A DNA stretch of 64,000 nt. Source: Isoetes taiwanensis (taxonomy: Eukaryota; Streptophyta; Lycopodiopsida; Isoetales; Isoetaceae). Below are positions 24,263 to 36,379 of this stretch, in pieces (position 1 is the stretch's first letter; each line of letters begins with the position of its first letter). The notes beneath the pieces were generated by a model. The model had not been told where the DNA came from. It saw only the letters and a list, made by a program, of their open reading frames with translations, and did not search any database. The stretch is taken from the NCBI GenBank assembly GCA_021234155.1, contig JAJEKV010000041.1, forward strand, positions 11,666,689 through 11,730,688. The letters run 5' to 3'. The translations under genes were made by a program, and so were the position numbers.

Positions 24263-25143
24263 TCAGCCATCTGTAGCTCTTTCATGCCGTTCCTGCTGCT
24301 CTTGAATCATTTGCAACTTAGCTCTAGCATCAGCACTAAAAACTGGTGCAAACTGCACATTAGAAGCAGAGGGCATATCAACATCCTTATCAGTTGCCTC
24401 TTTAAAGGACGTGGACTGAGGAGGCGCAGCTCTGGGGAAAGCAGAAGTGGGGGGCAAAAAGGAAACAGGAACATTGGCAGGGCGATCCCGCTTAGCACGA
24501 AAATTTGCAAAGAGTTCAAGTTGGAAAAACAAATCAGCAAGTTGAGGACCATTCAATAGTTGCAAATCAAATTTGAGGAACATAGGGCCACTGTTAATAA
24601 TAACTGAATTAGGAAGAGCTCGACCACAAGGCAGAGAAACACAAATCTTAGCACCGTGAACTATAGAATGAGCCAAGTGAGTACCCAAGCCATTAGCAAC
24701 ACTCACAAGGAAGTCCGGCACAAGCAGGTCAGGTGGAAGATTTAAAATAGAAAACCAACAAGGCATCTTTAAAACATTACTCATACCCGGTAAGAAGGAG
24801 AATAAGGTTGGTATAACACGTAATCACTCCACATAGGATCAACACCTCGAGCCACCAACTGATCAGCAACAACAACATCATCAAACATAACTAAAAAGAA
24901 GTTTTTTCCAAGCATTTTCAGGGTGCGATAAGCGGGAAGACCAATCCTGTAAAGATGGCCTGTCAACCAGTAACCAAGCTTCCTGATGTCCAGATACACT
25001 CCAGTATAATGGCTCACCACACCAAATGACATCAAGTTACTGATACATCTCTTGTGCAAATCATGATCAATCCACACAACATTGTAGCCAGATGCCATTA
25101 AAGTATCTCTGCACAGGAGGAATTTTTTTTTAGGTTTTTTCAA
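24263..25143 (-). pseudogene. LINE ORF1 protein
   Basis: Two overlapping frames (25143-24781 and 24784-24263) join with a 1-base shift near 24782. Motifs are VVWIDHDLHKRC, HYTGVYLDIRKLGYWLTGHL, MLGKNFFLVMFDD, MPCWFSILNLPPDLLVPDF and ANGLGTHLAHSIVHGAKICV. These match the ORF1 remnant at 14718-15377 and the DUF4283-like domain of plant L1 ORF1. The C-terminal part is Pro/Ala-rich and ends in a Gln/Glu/Arg-rich segment. The usual CCHC knuckle is not seen. Confidence 0.75.
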
Positions 25144-25410
25144 ATCATGTTTTTGGGGTTTTTATGGAATATTCTATAATATTCCTTGCATGCATTGGAT
25201 AAACTTAATTGGTAATTGGGATTAAAAAACGAACCAACTTCAAAAATATACTTTGTATGCATAAAAGACAAACATCAAAACAGATATACATATAAGGACT
25301 TGAAGTAGATATGACAAGAAAATATGACTTGAAGTAGATATAAGGACTTGAAGTAGAAAGATTGTTATACTTTAATGTCAACAAAATTACTCGAGAAAAC
25401 ATAATGTAGG

Positions 25411-26554
25411 TCATGTATTCTCAAGTGCCTCATCGTCTACGTAAAGACATCGCCGTCTTCTTTTTTGTTGCTTTTCAATACTTGGTAGTAAAGACATAAA
25501 AGATGCATTTTGCTCAGCATATACTGGCAGGAAACTGCAACACAGGACAAACACACTACATCAGTATACGACATGAGAATAATTAAGACAAAAGGTAGAA
25601 GTTGTGGCTCACTAACTAATCAGCTGGCTCTTCAAGCACATCCACTTCAATATCAGCATCTTCATCCAAATCCAGGAGGTCAGTAGAACTTCTTTCAGCT
25701 GAAGGTTTCTTGAACATGGACATGCGATGTGTTTTGATCACATCACAAATGTCAACGTCAATATCCAGTGCAAAACAATGCAGACCTCTAAGTGCACATG
25801 CCTCAACCATAGATCCTGTGCCTGTTAGAAGATCAACAACATAGTCACCAGGTTCACATAAGAGCTGAAGCAAGAATTCATTGAAGTGAGTGCTCTTCTC
25901 CAAGTTATGCCGCATGGACTCATGAGTAGCAGTTTTGAATCTGTCACTTGACCCTAAGTAATGCCTCAACAATTCAGAGTTGTGATTCAACTCGTGTTTA
26001 TTAAACACGTCATCTGATTTGAATGATGGATTTGTTCCAACTCGTTTGTATAGGCATACTTTCAAGGCCATCCTAGAAATAGTACCATACTTATCTTTGT
26101 GGAATTTGAATGGTGCATCTCCTATCATGATGTAGGTTCTTCCTATTTCAAGGTTCTTTTTTCTGGCGGCTATGTCAATTGCTTTCTGAAACTCGAAGCT
26201 GCCAATGCACACCAACCATCCACTATCGTCCAAGCAAAGCTCACCCAAAGTGAAGCATCCATCTATCAAATGTGAATCAAGTTTGTTCCAGTGGGGTGTT
26301 TCATTCATGTCTTTTTTTGTAGGTTCATTGGTGGGTAGATCAATGAGAACCATGTTTGCACCCCAATCTCTCACTTTCCCATTCCTGCTATACACTGATT
26401 TTTTCTTAACTTCTTTTCCCAAGTTTCTCATAGACGTGAAAACCTCATGTCCGCCCATGGAGATGGCTCGTGAAACCTTACAAACATCAGCCTCAATGAC
26501 ACGAAATTCACTATTAGATTCTCTTGGAATTAGTGCAATACCGGCCTTTGGCAT
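25411..26554 (-). CDS. Beta-class DNA methyltransferase-like protein, last two exons
   Basis: A 312-codon open segment (26554-25617) joins a 124 bp last exon (25534-25411) through a GTTAGT...TTGCAG intron with phase kept. Motif order is a degenerate catalytic motif, NMVLIDLPTN (DLPT where DPPY is usual), then a variable middle, then the AdoMet-binding motif VVDLLTGTGSMVEACALRG followed by LDID. This order is that of beta-class N4-cytosine/N6-adenine DNA methyltransferases. An acidic tail and a basic QQKRRRR patch end the protein. Coding sequence continues upstream in another frame. The start at 26554 is therefore not the true start. Substrate and activity are inference, and the altered motif IV may mean it is inactive. 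Confidence 0.6.
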
Positions 26555-26576
26555 GCGGGGTGGCGTGTGGTAATCT

Positions 26577-28600
26577 TCAAAGTGTCTTCTTCTTCTTTAT
26601 CGAAACTTCAACAACTTTTAAATCGGACCTTTGTTGGCTTTCCTTTCTTACTTCTTTTCTCCTATCAGCATCACCAAGTTCATCAACTTCATCTACCTTC
26701 CTTTTTTGGACCCCTCTAATTTTATTATAATCCTCCTCCTCTTCTTGGGATAAGAGCCAATGGGAAGTCCAACCACCAAGGACAATTCTCCCTTTCCCAT
26801 TTATGCATGCCACCAACTCGATCAAGATTTCCCTTTGGACTATAAATACTGATCCTTTGTTTGAGACACCCAAATATGTATCTGGGGATGCAAGGATTCC
26901 ATGCACTTAATATGTACCAAGTATTTGAAATACCTGTAAGCTACGCGCATGCCCGTCCTTTGAATTTCAAATGCTTGAAGAAAATGCCTTAAGAAGAAGA
27001 CATGTGTTTCTCCCAATGTTTAAACATTTGAACCCGATTCTTAGCTTTGAGCGTTACGAACCATGTCTCAACATCACAATCACGAGGTATTAGCAACTGT
27101 AAATTATGTTGCTCAATGGCCCCATTCACCAACTCACAGGTTCTAAACAAGAGATGCTCTAACCATGTTTCTTTTTTGATCCAAGTACTGAAACTCTTGT
27201 CTTTGGTAGGGATTTTTGGTAAGTACCAAAGCGAGAAGTCTTGGTCATAGTCTTTATCCAATTGTCTCTCGACATTGTTACGCACTTTAGACCGACCATG
27301 AACAAAAGCTTCTCAAGGGTCACATTGACTCCTTGGATTCCAAATCCTTGGTTGTAACATGGCGTAACGGACATTCCCCAAACTAGGATTCACAATGGCT
27401 AAGTACTTACGCATTTTTTTTCGTCCATTTTTCTGCGTACTTCTTTTACGCATTGGCCTTCAATACCTCAACATTGGAGATGTTATCATGGTTAGACTTA
27501 ATGTAATCTTCAATGTCCTTATTCATTGAAGCCTTCATCCATGCAATTTAAAACAAACAAATAAGTATTGAATTTGAACATTACATTGGAAAGATAATAG
27601 CGCAAATTAATGTCAAACTTACATTGTATAAAATCTTAGTGTAGGCCAACAGGTGTGAGAGGGTACCAAGGCTCATTTGAACCAATCATTTCCCTTGTTC
27701 TTTGTGCCTTCAACTCTGAGGGAGATAGATCTTTCATGTATTTATCGGGTTTAGCAAGTAGCAACCCTATGCACTATCATAAGAGTATCTTGAAGACTTG
27801 TTCGCACAACCCCAATCTCGTTTAATCTAGTTTGCAATGGTGAAAGTGAGTTGTAATAACATGCAACAACATGATAAATTTATGAAAAAAAAAGATCACT
27901 TACAAGTTTATTACATTCATTACGAACAATCAAAGTTGTCTCATTTGGCTCATCAATGACAATAAAATCATACCTAACGAAATATGCCCGACTTGATGTG
28001 TTTGTATGTGGCCTTGATTTCATTCATCCAAGCTTACATTCGATGATTTCCGTCCCAACAGAGGAACATAATGCCTTGTAGATCGACCAATACGGATTGT
28101 TCAATAGGGACTCTTCAAATGCCTTATTTACTTCTTGCCGATGGGGTCCCAACCATCGATGTCCTCATCGGTGCTTAGGAATTACATCTCCCTTTCTTTG
28201 TTGCCATGGACAAAATAAAATTTCCCTTCGATTTTACATATCCATCCCATACGAAAGTTTCTCTCAACACTTGTGCACGGGAACCAACTGCGAACTTCTT
28301 CATTTATTTTTATACGACACAATGGTATCAATGGTGGCTCGATGCCCCTTTTAATGCCAAACCATCTAATGTCTCCGATATAACCTCAACGATGTAAATT
28401 CAATAGAAAGATCACCTAGATCATCTTCATTCGAATCGACTTCTTTCCCTTCTTCTTATTAACACTATTTGGGGTTGCCTCTCCTTTTTCATCATCACTA
28501 ATTTCTGCCTTCTCTTCATGAACATTTTTACGAGCGCCACCCAATTCCATTTCACTACTTGCTATTCTTTCAGGCACATCACCTTCATTGTTAGTCAACT
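26577..28600 (-). pseudogene. Upstream, frame-broken part of the methyltransferase-like gene
   Basis: 26906-26577 encodes a segment with VLGGWTSHWLLSQEEEEDYN and a Lys/Arg/Glu-rich end. A single-base correction near 26580 would join it to the next piece through HFEDYHTPPR. Further coding-like minus-strand pieces lie at 27285-26989 (IKKETWLEHLLFRTCELV), 28375-28110 (RSWFPCTSVERNFRMGWICK) and 28598-28416 (acidic, then KKKGKKS). Together they suggest a protein of over 700 residues. The breaks may be introns, decay or both. No N-terminal domain is recognised. Confidence 0.4.
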
Positions 28601-28849
28601 CTCTGATAACTACTTCCCCACTAACATCGGGTTGTCATTGCCAATTTCCGCCCTCTAGGTTTTTTTTTTTTGGAGTTACCAATCTAGTAGGCTGCAAATC
28701 GGGATGGCGCTTCTCGTTCTACCACCATACCATAAGTGTAACTGCGAAGACACAATAGCAAACATATCAGGGACACTATAAAATTATGAAAAACTTTAAC
28801 ACTATAAGCATCAGTTGATTATATGCTAAAATTTGCAGCATAAAGTAAA

Positions 28850-29960
28850 ATTTACCTTGAGGGGAAGCGGGCGCGCCCCTTCAAACATCAAAAAGTCGAC
28901 CAAAAATCAAAGCGATTGGCATTGCAAAAAAATGACATATAATTCTAAGCCTTGCAAAGCCGATAAGATGTGGTAGTGTTCATCAAAAATTTTGATCAAA
29001 CAGAGCCAGCAAGAAATGCTATAGACAGAAATTTTACCCCCTTCCAAAGCAGATTATGGAGCTTCTACAAAGCAAGAACTAGAAGTGTTGATCAACTAGA
29101 AGTATTGTTCAGAGCAAAGCTTCTTATTTGCCATTGTAGAACAATGGCAAAAGATCATAAGCTATCAAAGATCGCAAATGGAATACAAAGTTATGCTTGA
29201 ACAAAAACTTGAAGGGAACTTGAACAAGGTGAAACTCTGCTTTGTTCAATCACATATTGAAGGGGACGGCTCCGCCCCCTTAGCAGCATCAACAGTGATG
29301 GATTATCATAATTTACAGAAGAGGTTCAACAGGCATACTTCTAGGGAATTGAACAAATATATAAACCTAAACTTTGCAAAAAAAACAAGCCATTTGAGCG
29401 AAGCTTCTGAGAGCAAAGCTTCTATTTTGCCATTATAGAGTAATGGCAGAAGCTCATAAGATGTGGCGGTGTTTAACATAATTTTTTAGGCAGAATGAAT
29501 GGGGCGCCGCCATTCGACATCAAAGAGCTTCTACAAGACATTTTATAACTAGAATTTTATAGCAACAAAGCATGAACAAAGTGAAGAGGAGCTTTGTTCA
29601 ATCACATACTTGAACAATGGCAAAAGCCCCTTAGCGGCATCAACAATGATGGATTATCGAAATACATGGTGTAAGAGGATCAACAAAGACTTCAAGGGAA
29701 TTTGAACAAATTTTTAAACCTAAACTATGCAAAAGAACAAAGCTTGAACTTGAAGCTTACGAGAACAAAAGCTTGAACTTGAGCGAAGCTTTTGAGAACA
29801 AAGACTGCCATTATAGAACAACGGAAGCTAATGGATTTGGCGGTGTTTAACATAATTTTTAAACCTATACTTTGCAAAAACAACAAGCCATTTTTTAGTA
29901 GCGACTTCAAAGGGGCCGGCGCCGCGCCCCCATTGTAGCATCGAGAAAGCTTGAGGGGAA
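28850..29960. repeat. Diverged repeats with GC-rich palindromes
   Basis: Repeated words include TTTGTTCAATCACATA, GCATCAACARTGATGGATTATC, GAATTTGAACAAAT..TAAACCTAAACT and GAGCGAAGCTT. Two main units are near 29225-29500 and 29590-29850. Five GC-rich near-palindromes stand out from AT-rich DNA: near 28867 (GGGCGCGCCCC), 29260, 29495 (GGGGCGCCGCC), 29620 and 29908 (GGGGCCGGCGCCGCGCCCC). No gene is supported. Confidence 0.6.
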
Positions 29961-30581
29961 CTAAGAATGAACAAGCAAATACTTACATCTTACGCCGACC
30001 AGCGAGCCGATTCGCATTTCCCTTAAGCTTGCCAATTTTTTTGAAGCTAGCAGGAGGAGAGGAGAGGTTTCTAGAAAATACAGTACTTCAAACGCAGGCG
30101 GACTTCAAACGCACAATTCAATTTCATTACGAAGACTATTTCTTCATTCTAAAACGCACATTTCAATTTAATTTCTAAGACTAGTTCTTCATTCTAAAAC
30201 TAATACATAGAATTTTAAATTGAATATGGTTTAAAGGGTTTACCTCGCACAAGCAAGCGGTCTCCTAAGCATTCGTTTAGCATTCGTACATTTTGCAGCC
30301 AGTCCCTTACTAGTTAAAAAGTAGCCGTTTCAAATTAGTTTTCTAATAGCCGTTTGTATTTAATTTTTGATTGCACGTTAATTAGACTTGCGCTTGTTAT
30401 GATGACCATTTCAATTAAAAAACCCGAATATAATTTAATGCAGTATTACGAAAAATAAGTTGGCGGGTAACGAATATTTCCGTTTATTGCGGCTTTCATG
30501 GAGTGAAATGTTTGTAATTCAAAATAAAAGACGAATGTCCAACAAATAGTGTGCGTTCACGGAACTCACCAGAATTGGAAA
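29961..30581. other. AT-rich sequence upstream of the transposase-like gene
   Basis: No gene recognised. The segment just 5' of the next coding region is AT-rich, but I could not assign a promoter or terminal inverted repeat. Confidence 0.3.
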
Positions 30582-33500
30582 ATGGCCGCTACGGTAAGCA
30601 TGACTTCTCCAGGTAAGTTGCAATCTATGCAATTACCTTTTGATGCTAATGGAGTTTGTATTGTCAGTAACCATCTGGTTTCACAATGTTTTGGCTTCCA
30701 ACCTGGTACTGTGATGTTGCAACAAGTGTCGGTAGATAGTGATGTGGATTCCTTGACATATGTTCTGAAGCGAAACAGTGATGGATTCTATGTAATTGAT
30801 AGAGAGTTTGGTTCACGTGTAATCGTGACTGGTATCCCTGAGATTATCAGTTCTCCAGCATGCCCCATAGTTGTGGACTCACCTAAGTGTATGGAATCCA
30901 ATGTAACAGAAATGTCCATGTTCGATTATTTGCTCAATAATGGTGGCAATAGCAAATTGAAGACTTGGGCACTAGAGGTTGGAACATCTGTGAGGGTGAA
31001 CCATTTGCCAGATTGTTATGATGGCACTGTGGTTTATGAACTCCCATGTGAAAAGAAATGTTCCAAGCCCATGTCAGGAATGGAACAGAACATGGATCCT
31101 CATGTGTGGTCCGACCCTTCTCATACAGTTGTTCCTAGTTTTCCAGGATGTGTGAAGTTGGCACACTGTTGTGGCCACTTGCAATGCAGAAATACTAGTT
31201 GTGAATGTGTTTTAGGGCGGGGAACCAAGCGAGGTGCAATGGAGAGGGACCTTGAAGCATAAACCATCTATTGGAGAGCTATGTGGTTCCAATGGGTCAC
31301 TTAATTGCATATTTTGCAGGGAACAGCCAGAATGTGTTAGTCAATGCGCATGCAAAATATACTATTGCTTCCCAGACAATACAAGTTTTACCAGGTTGGC
31401 ATTTCACATAGGCAATCACAACCATCCCGTTAGAGTTGCAGAGTCAAGAGAAAGTGTTTACGTGGCTAAGGCACTACTAACTACATCATCAACCACGAAG
31501 GGAACCCGAGAAGCCCAACACGATCTTGCAACAGACTTTGTGAATGGGAATATAATTTCTGAGGAGGAGATCTCCACTTTCCAGACATTGGATTCTGCGG
31601 GTGGGTAAAAGCATGTTAGGGTGTACCACTTTTGGAACCTGCAAAAGTACATACACTAGGTACTTCAGAACTGGGTACTTTCTCATTTTTAGTTTCATTA
31701 AAACTAGTACAAATGTCCAAAATACAAGTCAAGGACGCATTAATATTCAAACTTAAGATAAAGATAATGCTATCGGAGACCAAAATATATATAAAAGTTC
31801 TAGAATGTACCTTTTATTGGGATATTACACAGGTACCCAGTACCCAGTCCTGGGTACCTTTTTAGGTACTTTTTTGGTCACTAAATAATACTTTTTAAGG
31901 GACACCCTAACATGCTTTTACCCGGGTGTGGATAAATTCCTTCAAAAATTGGAGCCTTTGAATAACCAGCGCAGGTATTGGGCTTTTCTTCTACTAGAAT
32001 AGCTTTGTACGTAAATGAAGGGATGTTATCTTTGACATTTTACTAATTCAGGTTGCGAAGGTGGATTCATAAAGCTAAAGCTCAAAATAAAATAGGGGGA
32101 GATGAGTTTTCTCAAATTTTGTATTTGAAACAACACAGTAGATATCAGTACTTCCATGGGTCAGTTTTTCCCTATCAGTTACACGATGACGAGAATGAAA
32201 GATGTTATATATTCAAGATGTCCACCCTTTGGACTGGTTCAGGAGTGGATTTGGTGAACAGGATGCGTCCAGGAGGGGATCTGGAACATAGTTGGGTACA
32301 TTTCGATCATGTCAAGCGTATTCCCACTTGGACAACATTGGGTTGTCACGTCTATGATCCTAGGTAAGTTGTTTTCCCAAAGGTCATTTTTTGCAGTGTC
32401 TTTCTTTTAGACATGAAGTGACAAAATCATTTTTTGTAGAATACGATCCCTGCAAACCATTGCCTTGTGCGACATGAAAACAGAGGATTACATTGCACAG
32501 AGATTGTTTTGGGAAAAACTAAATAAGGTCATGATAAGCAAAGGATTTCCAGAAGCTGAATTCAGAAAATTCATGGCCGATGAAGCCCAAGCTAATTGGA
32601 CAGCAGTGCGAGATGTGTACAATAATGGTCAGGAGATAGTAGGTGGAGAGCGTTCCTGTCAATTTCATTTCGAACAGTGCTTACAGCGTCATACGAATAA
32701 ATACATATATGAGGCCTTTCGCTATGAACATTTGGACCTGTGTAGAAAATGGAGGAATGCAGAGACCATTGAAATTGCAGAGGATATCTATCACAGAATT
32801 ATAGATTGGTGGCCTGGAAAAGCAGACGATGTGGACATCAAATCCTTAGCTTCGTGGTTGAGCTGGTGGCATCAGAGGGTGAGCAGGTGGGGAAATTACA
32901 TGCTAGCAGGAATGGATATAGCCAGTGCCATACACGTCCCACACACTAACCTGTCAGAATCTAGGCATGGAAGCTGGCTTGCAGCTAGAGGATACCGAAA
33001 GACAATGAGTTTATATGATGCGTGCGTGTTTGACATGACAGAAGCACTCTTGCAAAGCTCTAGATACAAGGCATGGTTGGAGGGAAGACATTTGGGAACA
33101 GGACCTAATGTTTCAAACTCTTTGGGAAGATTGGAAAGAAGTGTTGGCTCCAAAATAAGCCCTATGCAAGGAGAGTCTTTGTTAATGAACAAGTTTCCAG
33201 GAGTGGAATGCCAGAATACAATCCAGGAAGCGGTGGTAATAACCGAACCGTTTTGAGGAAGACACCCACGATTGGTAACTCTGAAGCAGGAAGTCATCGA
33301 CCAGACAAGGTATCCTGCACTATGTCACGTTCGCGAATGGCTGACTCCGCGAGAAGGACAATAGACTTTGATCATCCACAACTTAGAGTGATAGAAGTAG
33401 ATATCCATCAGGCTAGTTGGGCATTACGGAGGACAATTGCAGGCAGTGACGTGAAATGTATGGGTAGAGTATCCAAGACTGGTCGCAAATGCCAAACACG

Positions 33501-34170
33501 CGTGCGTGGGGAACAAATCCTTTGTTGCTCCATCATTCTATGGAATCGAGAAAACATCGAAATGGGGAGCAAGAACAAATGATGTGGTTTTGTTCAACCA
33601 ATGTTAAACACACATGGTATCCGATTAAAGTATTGTTTGTGTTCCTAATGAGACCAAAGATTGGCGGTCGCCATTGGAGTCAACATAAAGGATGATGAAT
33701 TACAAGTGTTAATGAGTAGTGGCTTTGAAGTGAGAGGGTTGTCTTCCACATGTGGGCAGTATTCCACTGAAACTTCTTCAAATGTACCTTCAGACAGTAG
33801 CACTATCAGAGTTAGAAATGGAAGACGTGTCAATAAAAGGGCTAGATTAAGCAATGATGAAGATGTGAACCTGGAGCGTAGTTTTGACATGGAAGCAGAG
33901 GTAATTAGTAAACATACTATCAGTCGGGGAAAGCATGTGATTTATGACCTTAGAAGGGATACGAACACATACAAGATTGAGGTGAGCACAAACCCGAAAT
34001 GCAATTGTCCTGAATTTCTGAAACATGAGACGAAGGGTAGATTCCTGCTATGCAAGCACATGTGTTATGTCTACAACAAGGTGTTGGGTCATAATCCGAA
34101 ACACAACAAGGAGGTGATTCAAGCAGTGTTAACAGATGCTACATTGGCAATGCTTTTGGGAGATGATTGA
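30582..34170 (+). pseudogene. MULE-like transposase-type gene with SWIM finger, interrupted
   Basis: ATG at 30582 starts MAATVSMTSPG. Coding sequence runs through a Cys/His-rich segment (KLAHCCGHLQCRNTSC, then CIFCREQPECVSQCACKIYYC) and HIGNHNHPV, across a MITE, then exons 32052-32363 and 32440-33256. Introns are 31975-32051 and 32364-32439, both GT..AG with phase kept. The catalytic region has FMADEAQANWTAVRDVY, GGERSCQFHFEQCLQRHT and TNLSESRHGSW, which fits a DDE-type transposase of the MULE kind. The end (to 34170) carries a SWIM zinc finger, CNCPEF... then CKHMC. Frameshifts near 31220, 33240, 33520 and 33680, plus stops around 33600, break the frame. It could be a domesticated gene now decaying. 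Confidence 0.7.
31604..31922. mobile_element. 319 bp MITE with perfect TIRs and 6 bp target duplication
   Basis: Terminal inverted repeats start GGTAAAAGCATGTTAGGG and match perfectly over 21 bp. Flanks are CGGGTG at 31598-31603 and 31923-31928. Removing the element plus one CGGGTG rejoins the transposase frame without a break (SAGVDKFLQKLEPLNNQ). The body has repeated GGTACTT / CTGGGTAC words and no coding potential. The mobilising family is not assigned. Confidence 0.9.
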
Positions 34171-35279
34171 AAATTACAGATAATGTTGCATTCAGTATTA
34201 GTAAATGACAATGAGAAGTATTGTAAAATTCTTTCTAAGTGATAGTTGTATTGAATAGATTGGTATTAAAGGTTACATTGGGTTGTTATAAGAAATACAA
34301 AAGGTTGCACCAATCCGAGTTGTTTTTCAACAATATAACCAAAACTATCACTTCCACCTGAAAGCATATTCGAATATTACTCACAAAAAAACATGAAAAC
34401 ATCTTTTGAAAAAACATAAAAAAAATTACACTCCTCTGCACACATCTGTTTGATAGAAGACATCCACAGGAGTCAATTCAAAATCAAGTTGACTCTCCTT
34501 CGCCTAAATCTCACCAAGCAAACTACCAATATCTTTCCTATTATTCTGAACCATCATATCAATAACCGCAGAGACTCGAGCAGAAGATACTGCTGAAGGC
34601 ATATCTTTCTTAATCCAATCACCAAATCGCTCTCATGAGTTTCTGTTGGCAGTGGCAACTGATCTCCAAGGTAAGGTAGGCGAAGAGGCTACAGATGGAG
34701 GACGGGAAGATTGGAAGCATTACCAGAAGATGCAACTTGACCCGCAATACAGGCACAGAATATCGGGAACATGACCTCGTGGAGGCAACTGAGGGAAATC
34801 ATCTGTAGAGAATCTAGATTCTCCTCCTTCATACGCAGAACCCTCAGGAAGAGCCAAGGGGTTATTGTGCATCGCTACAGACCCACTTGGAACTGGTAAT
34901 GAGGAAATTGAAGACTGCACAGCCACTTTGGAAGAAGGAGGTCGCATTGACATAATGGATGAGATTTAAAACAACAAATCCGGCAGGAATAATGGCAAAA
35001 AATCTCTAATCAGCACATCTTAGAAAGTCCTTGAAATCAGCTTTCCAAGGCAATAAATATCACCGAATTCTGACACCCAAGAAGAAAGTTACGACAGATT
35101 CTGTGCACGGCGGTCATTACATGGCGTTTAGGGCACCATACCAGATATGTATTCAGGATTCACGACCAACGTTACACAAGTCCAATTTTATCGGGATCCT
35201 TTGCATGGAATGATACAGCTCCAGTCTATTTCAAATTTAGCTTGACTCTTTTATTTGTCTGTACCCAATAGGATACAGT
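34171..35279. other. No supported gene
   Basis: A minus-strand open stretch (34953-34720) is Ser/Pro-rich and ends in PDILCLYCGSSCIFW, with possible continuation toward 34450. It could be a remnant of another TE protein. No family is recognised. Confidence 0.3.
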
Positions 35280-36260
35280 CTTTATTTTCTAACTTCCTTG
35301 CTAAGGGGCATCTTAAGGGAATTTTGGAGAATCCAGTATTTCGTAGAATATTGAGGAACCTCGGGCAACCTTCTAGAAAATAATAGAAGGGAATCTATGG
35401 GAATCTAAATGGAATCTTGAAGAAATCTTGACGAATCTATAGGAATCACAGAGAATGTAGGAGAATCTCTGTAAATCATAAGGAAACTCGGGGAATATTC
35501 ATAGAATTTTAACGAATCTTGGACTTCGGTTCATCTAAAGGGAATCTCCATATAATGTTGGAAAATCTATGGGAATCTTTTTGGAATCTAAGAGAATCTT
35601 ATGGGGATCCAGAAAAATCTAAGGGAACCTTAATAAAATCTCAGAGGACCTTGAAGGAATCTAGAAGAACCTTGAGAAATCTACTGGAATCTTAAAGAAT
35701 GCAGGAAGTCTTTGCATAATCTATAAGAATCTTCATATAATCTTACGATATGTGAGGAAATCTTAGGGGAATGTTGGAGAATCTATGGAATTCTGTCTAA
35801 AATTTTAAAGAATCTAGGGAAATATTCATAAAAGTTTAAGGCATCTAGGAGACTCTAAAAGGAACCTTAAGCGAATCTAGAGGAATCTTAGAGAATCTAG
35901 CAAAATATTAAAGGATCCAGGGGAATCTTGGAGAGCCCAACAGAATTTTCATAGAATACCAAAGAATCTAGCAAAATCTTTGTGGAAACCTAGGGAATCT
36001 TAAGAGAATGCTAGAAAATATGAGGGAATCTAATGAAACCTTGACAGAATTTCAAGGAACCTAAACTCTTGGAGTATCTAAGGGAATCTGAAGGGGACCT
36101 TTGCGAATCTTATATGAATCTAACGCAAGGATGATTGTGCGTAGAAAGTCTATCAAAACCATGTTCACCTTTATGAAATGTCAGTGGATTTTCATGAAGT
36201 TTGCGAATCTTTTTAAAAGTTGGTGAAGTTAAAAAGAAAGTTTTCAAAATTTGATGAAAT
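35280..36260. repeat. Degenerate GAATCT-type short tandem repeat block
   Basis: Dozens of imperfect 10-13 bp units around GGGAATCTTAGAGAATCTA. The same family recurs at 38700-41500 and, inverted, at 42060-42500 and 47400-47800. Not coding. Confidence 0.85.
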
Positions 36261-36379
36261 CTCACGCGTACTCTCACGAATCTTAGCGACATTGGCTCAT
36301 ACAATCGACTGGCTACAATCCTCAAAACATGTACATTCAACTTCGTACAGGCCCTATATAGTACAAAGACTTGTATATC

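Larger units (their letters stand above)
21480..25143 (-). mobile_element. L1-type LINE retrotransposon, decayed
   Basis: In order on the minus strand: ORF1 (25143-24263), endonuclease (from about 23893) and reverse transcriptase (to about 21480). Frameshifts and stops make it inactive. The C-terminal part of ORF2 after the reverse transcriptase fingers and palm is missing, and no poly-A tail or target-site duplication is evident at the 21480 side. It shares ORF1 with the remnant at 14267-15600, so the two belong to one or two related families. Confidence 0.85.

Noticed and set aside
24161-24559. Plus-strand 132-codon frame
   Set aside because: Shadow of the LINE ORF1 tail on the opposite strand.
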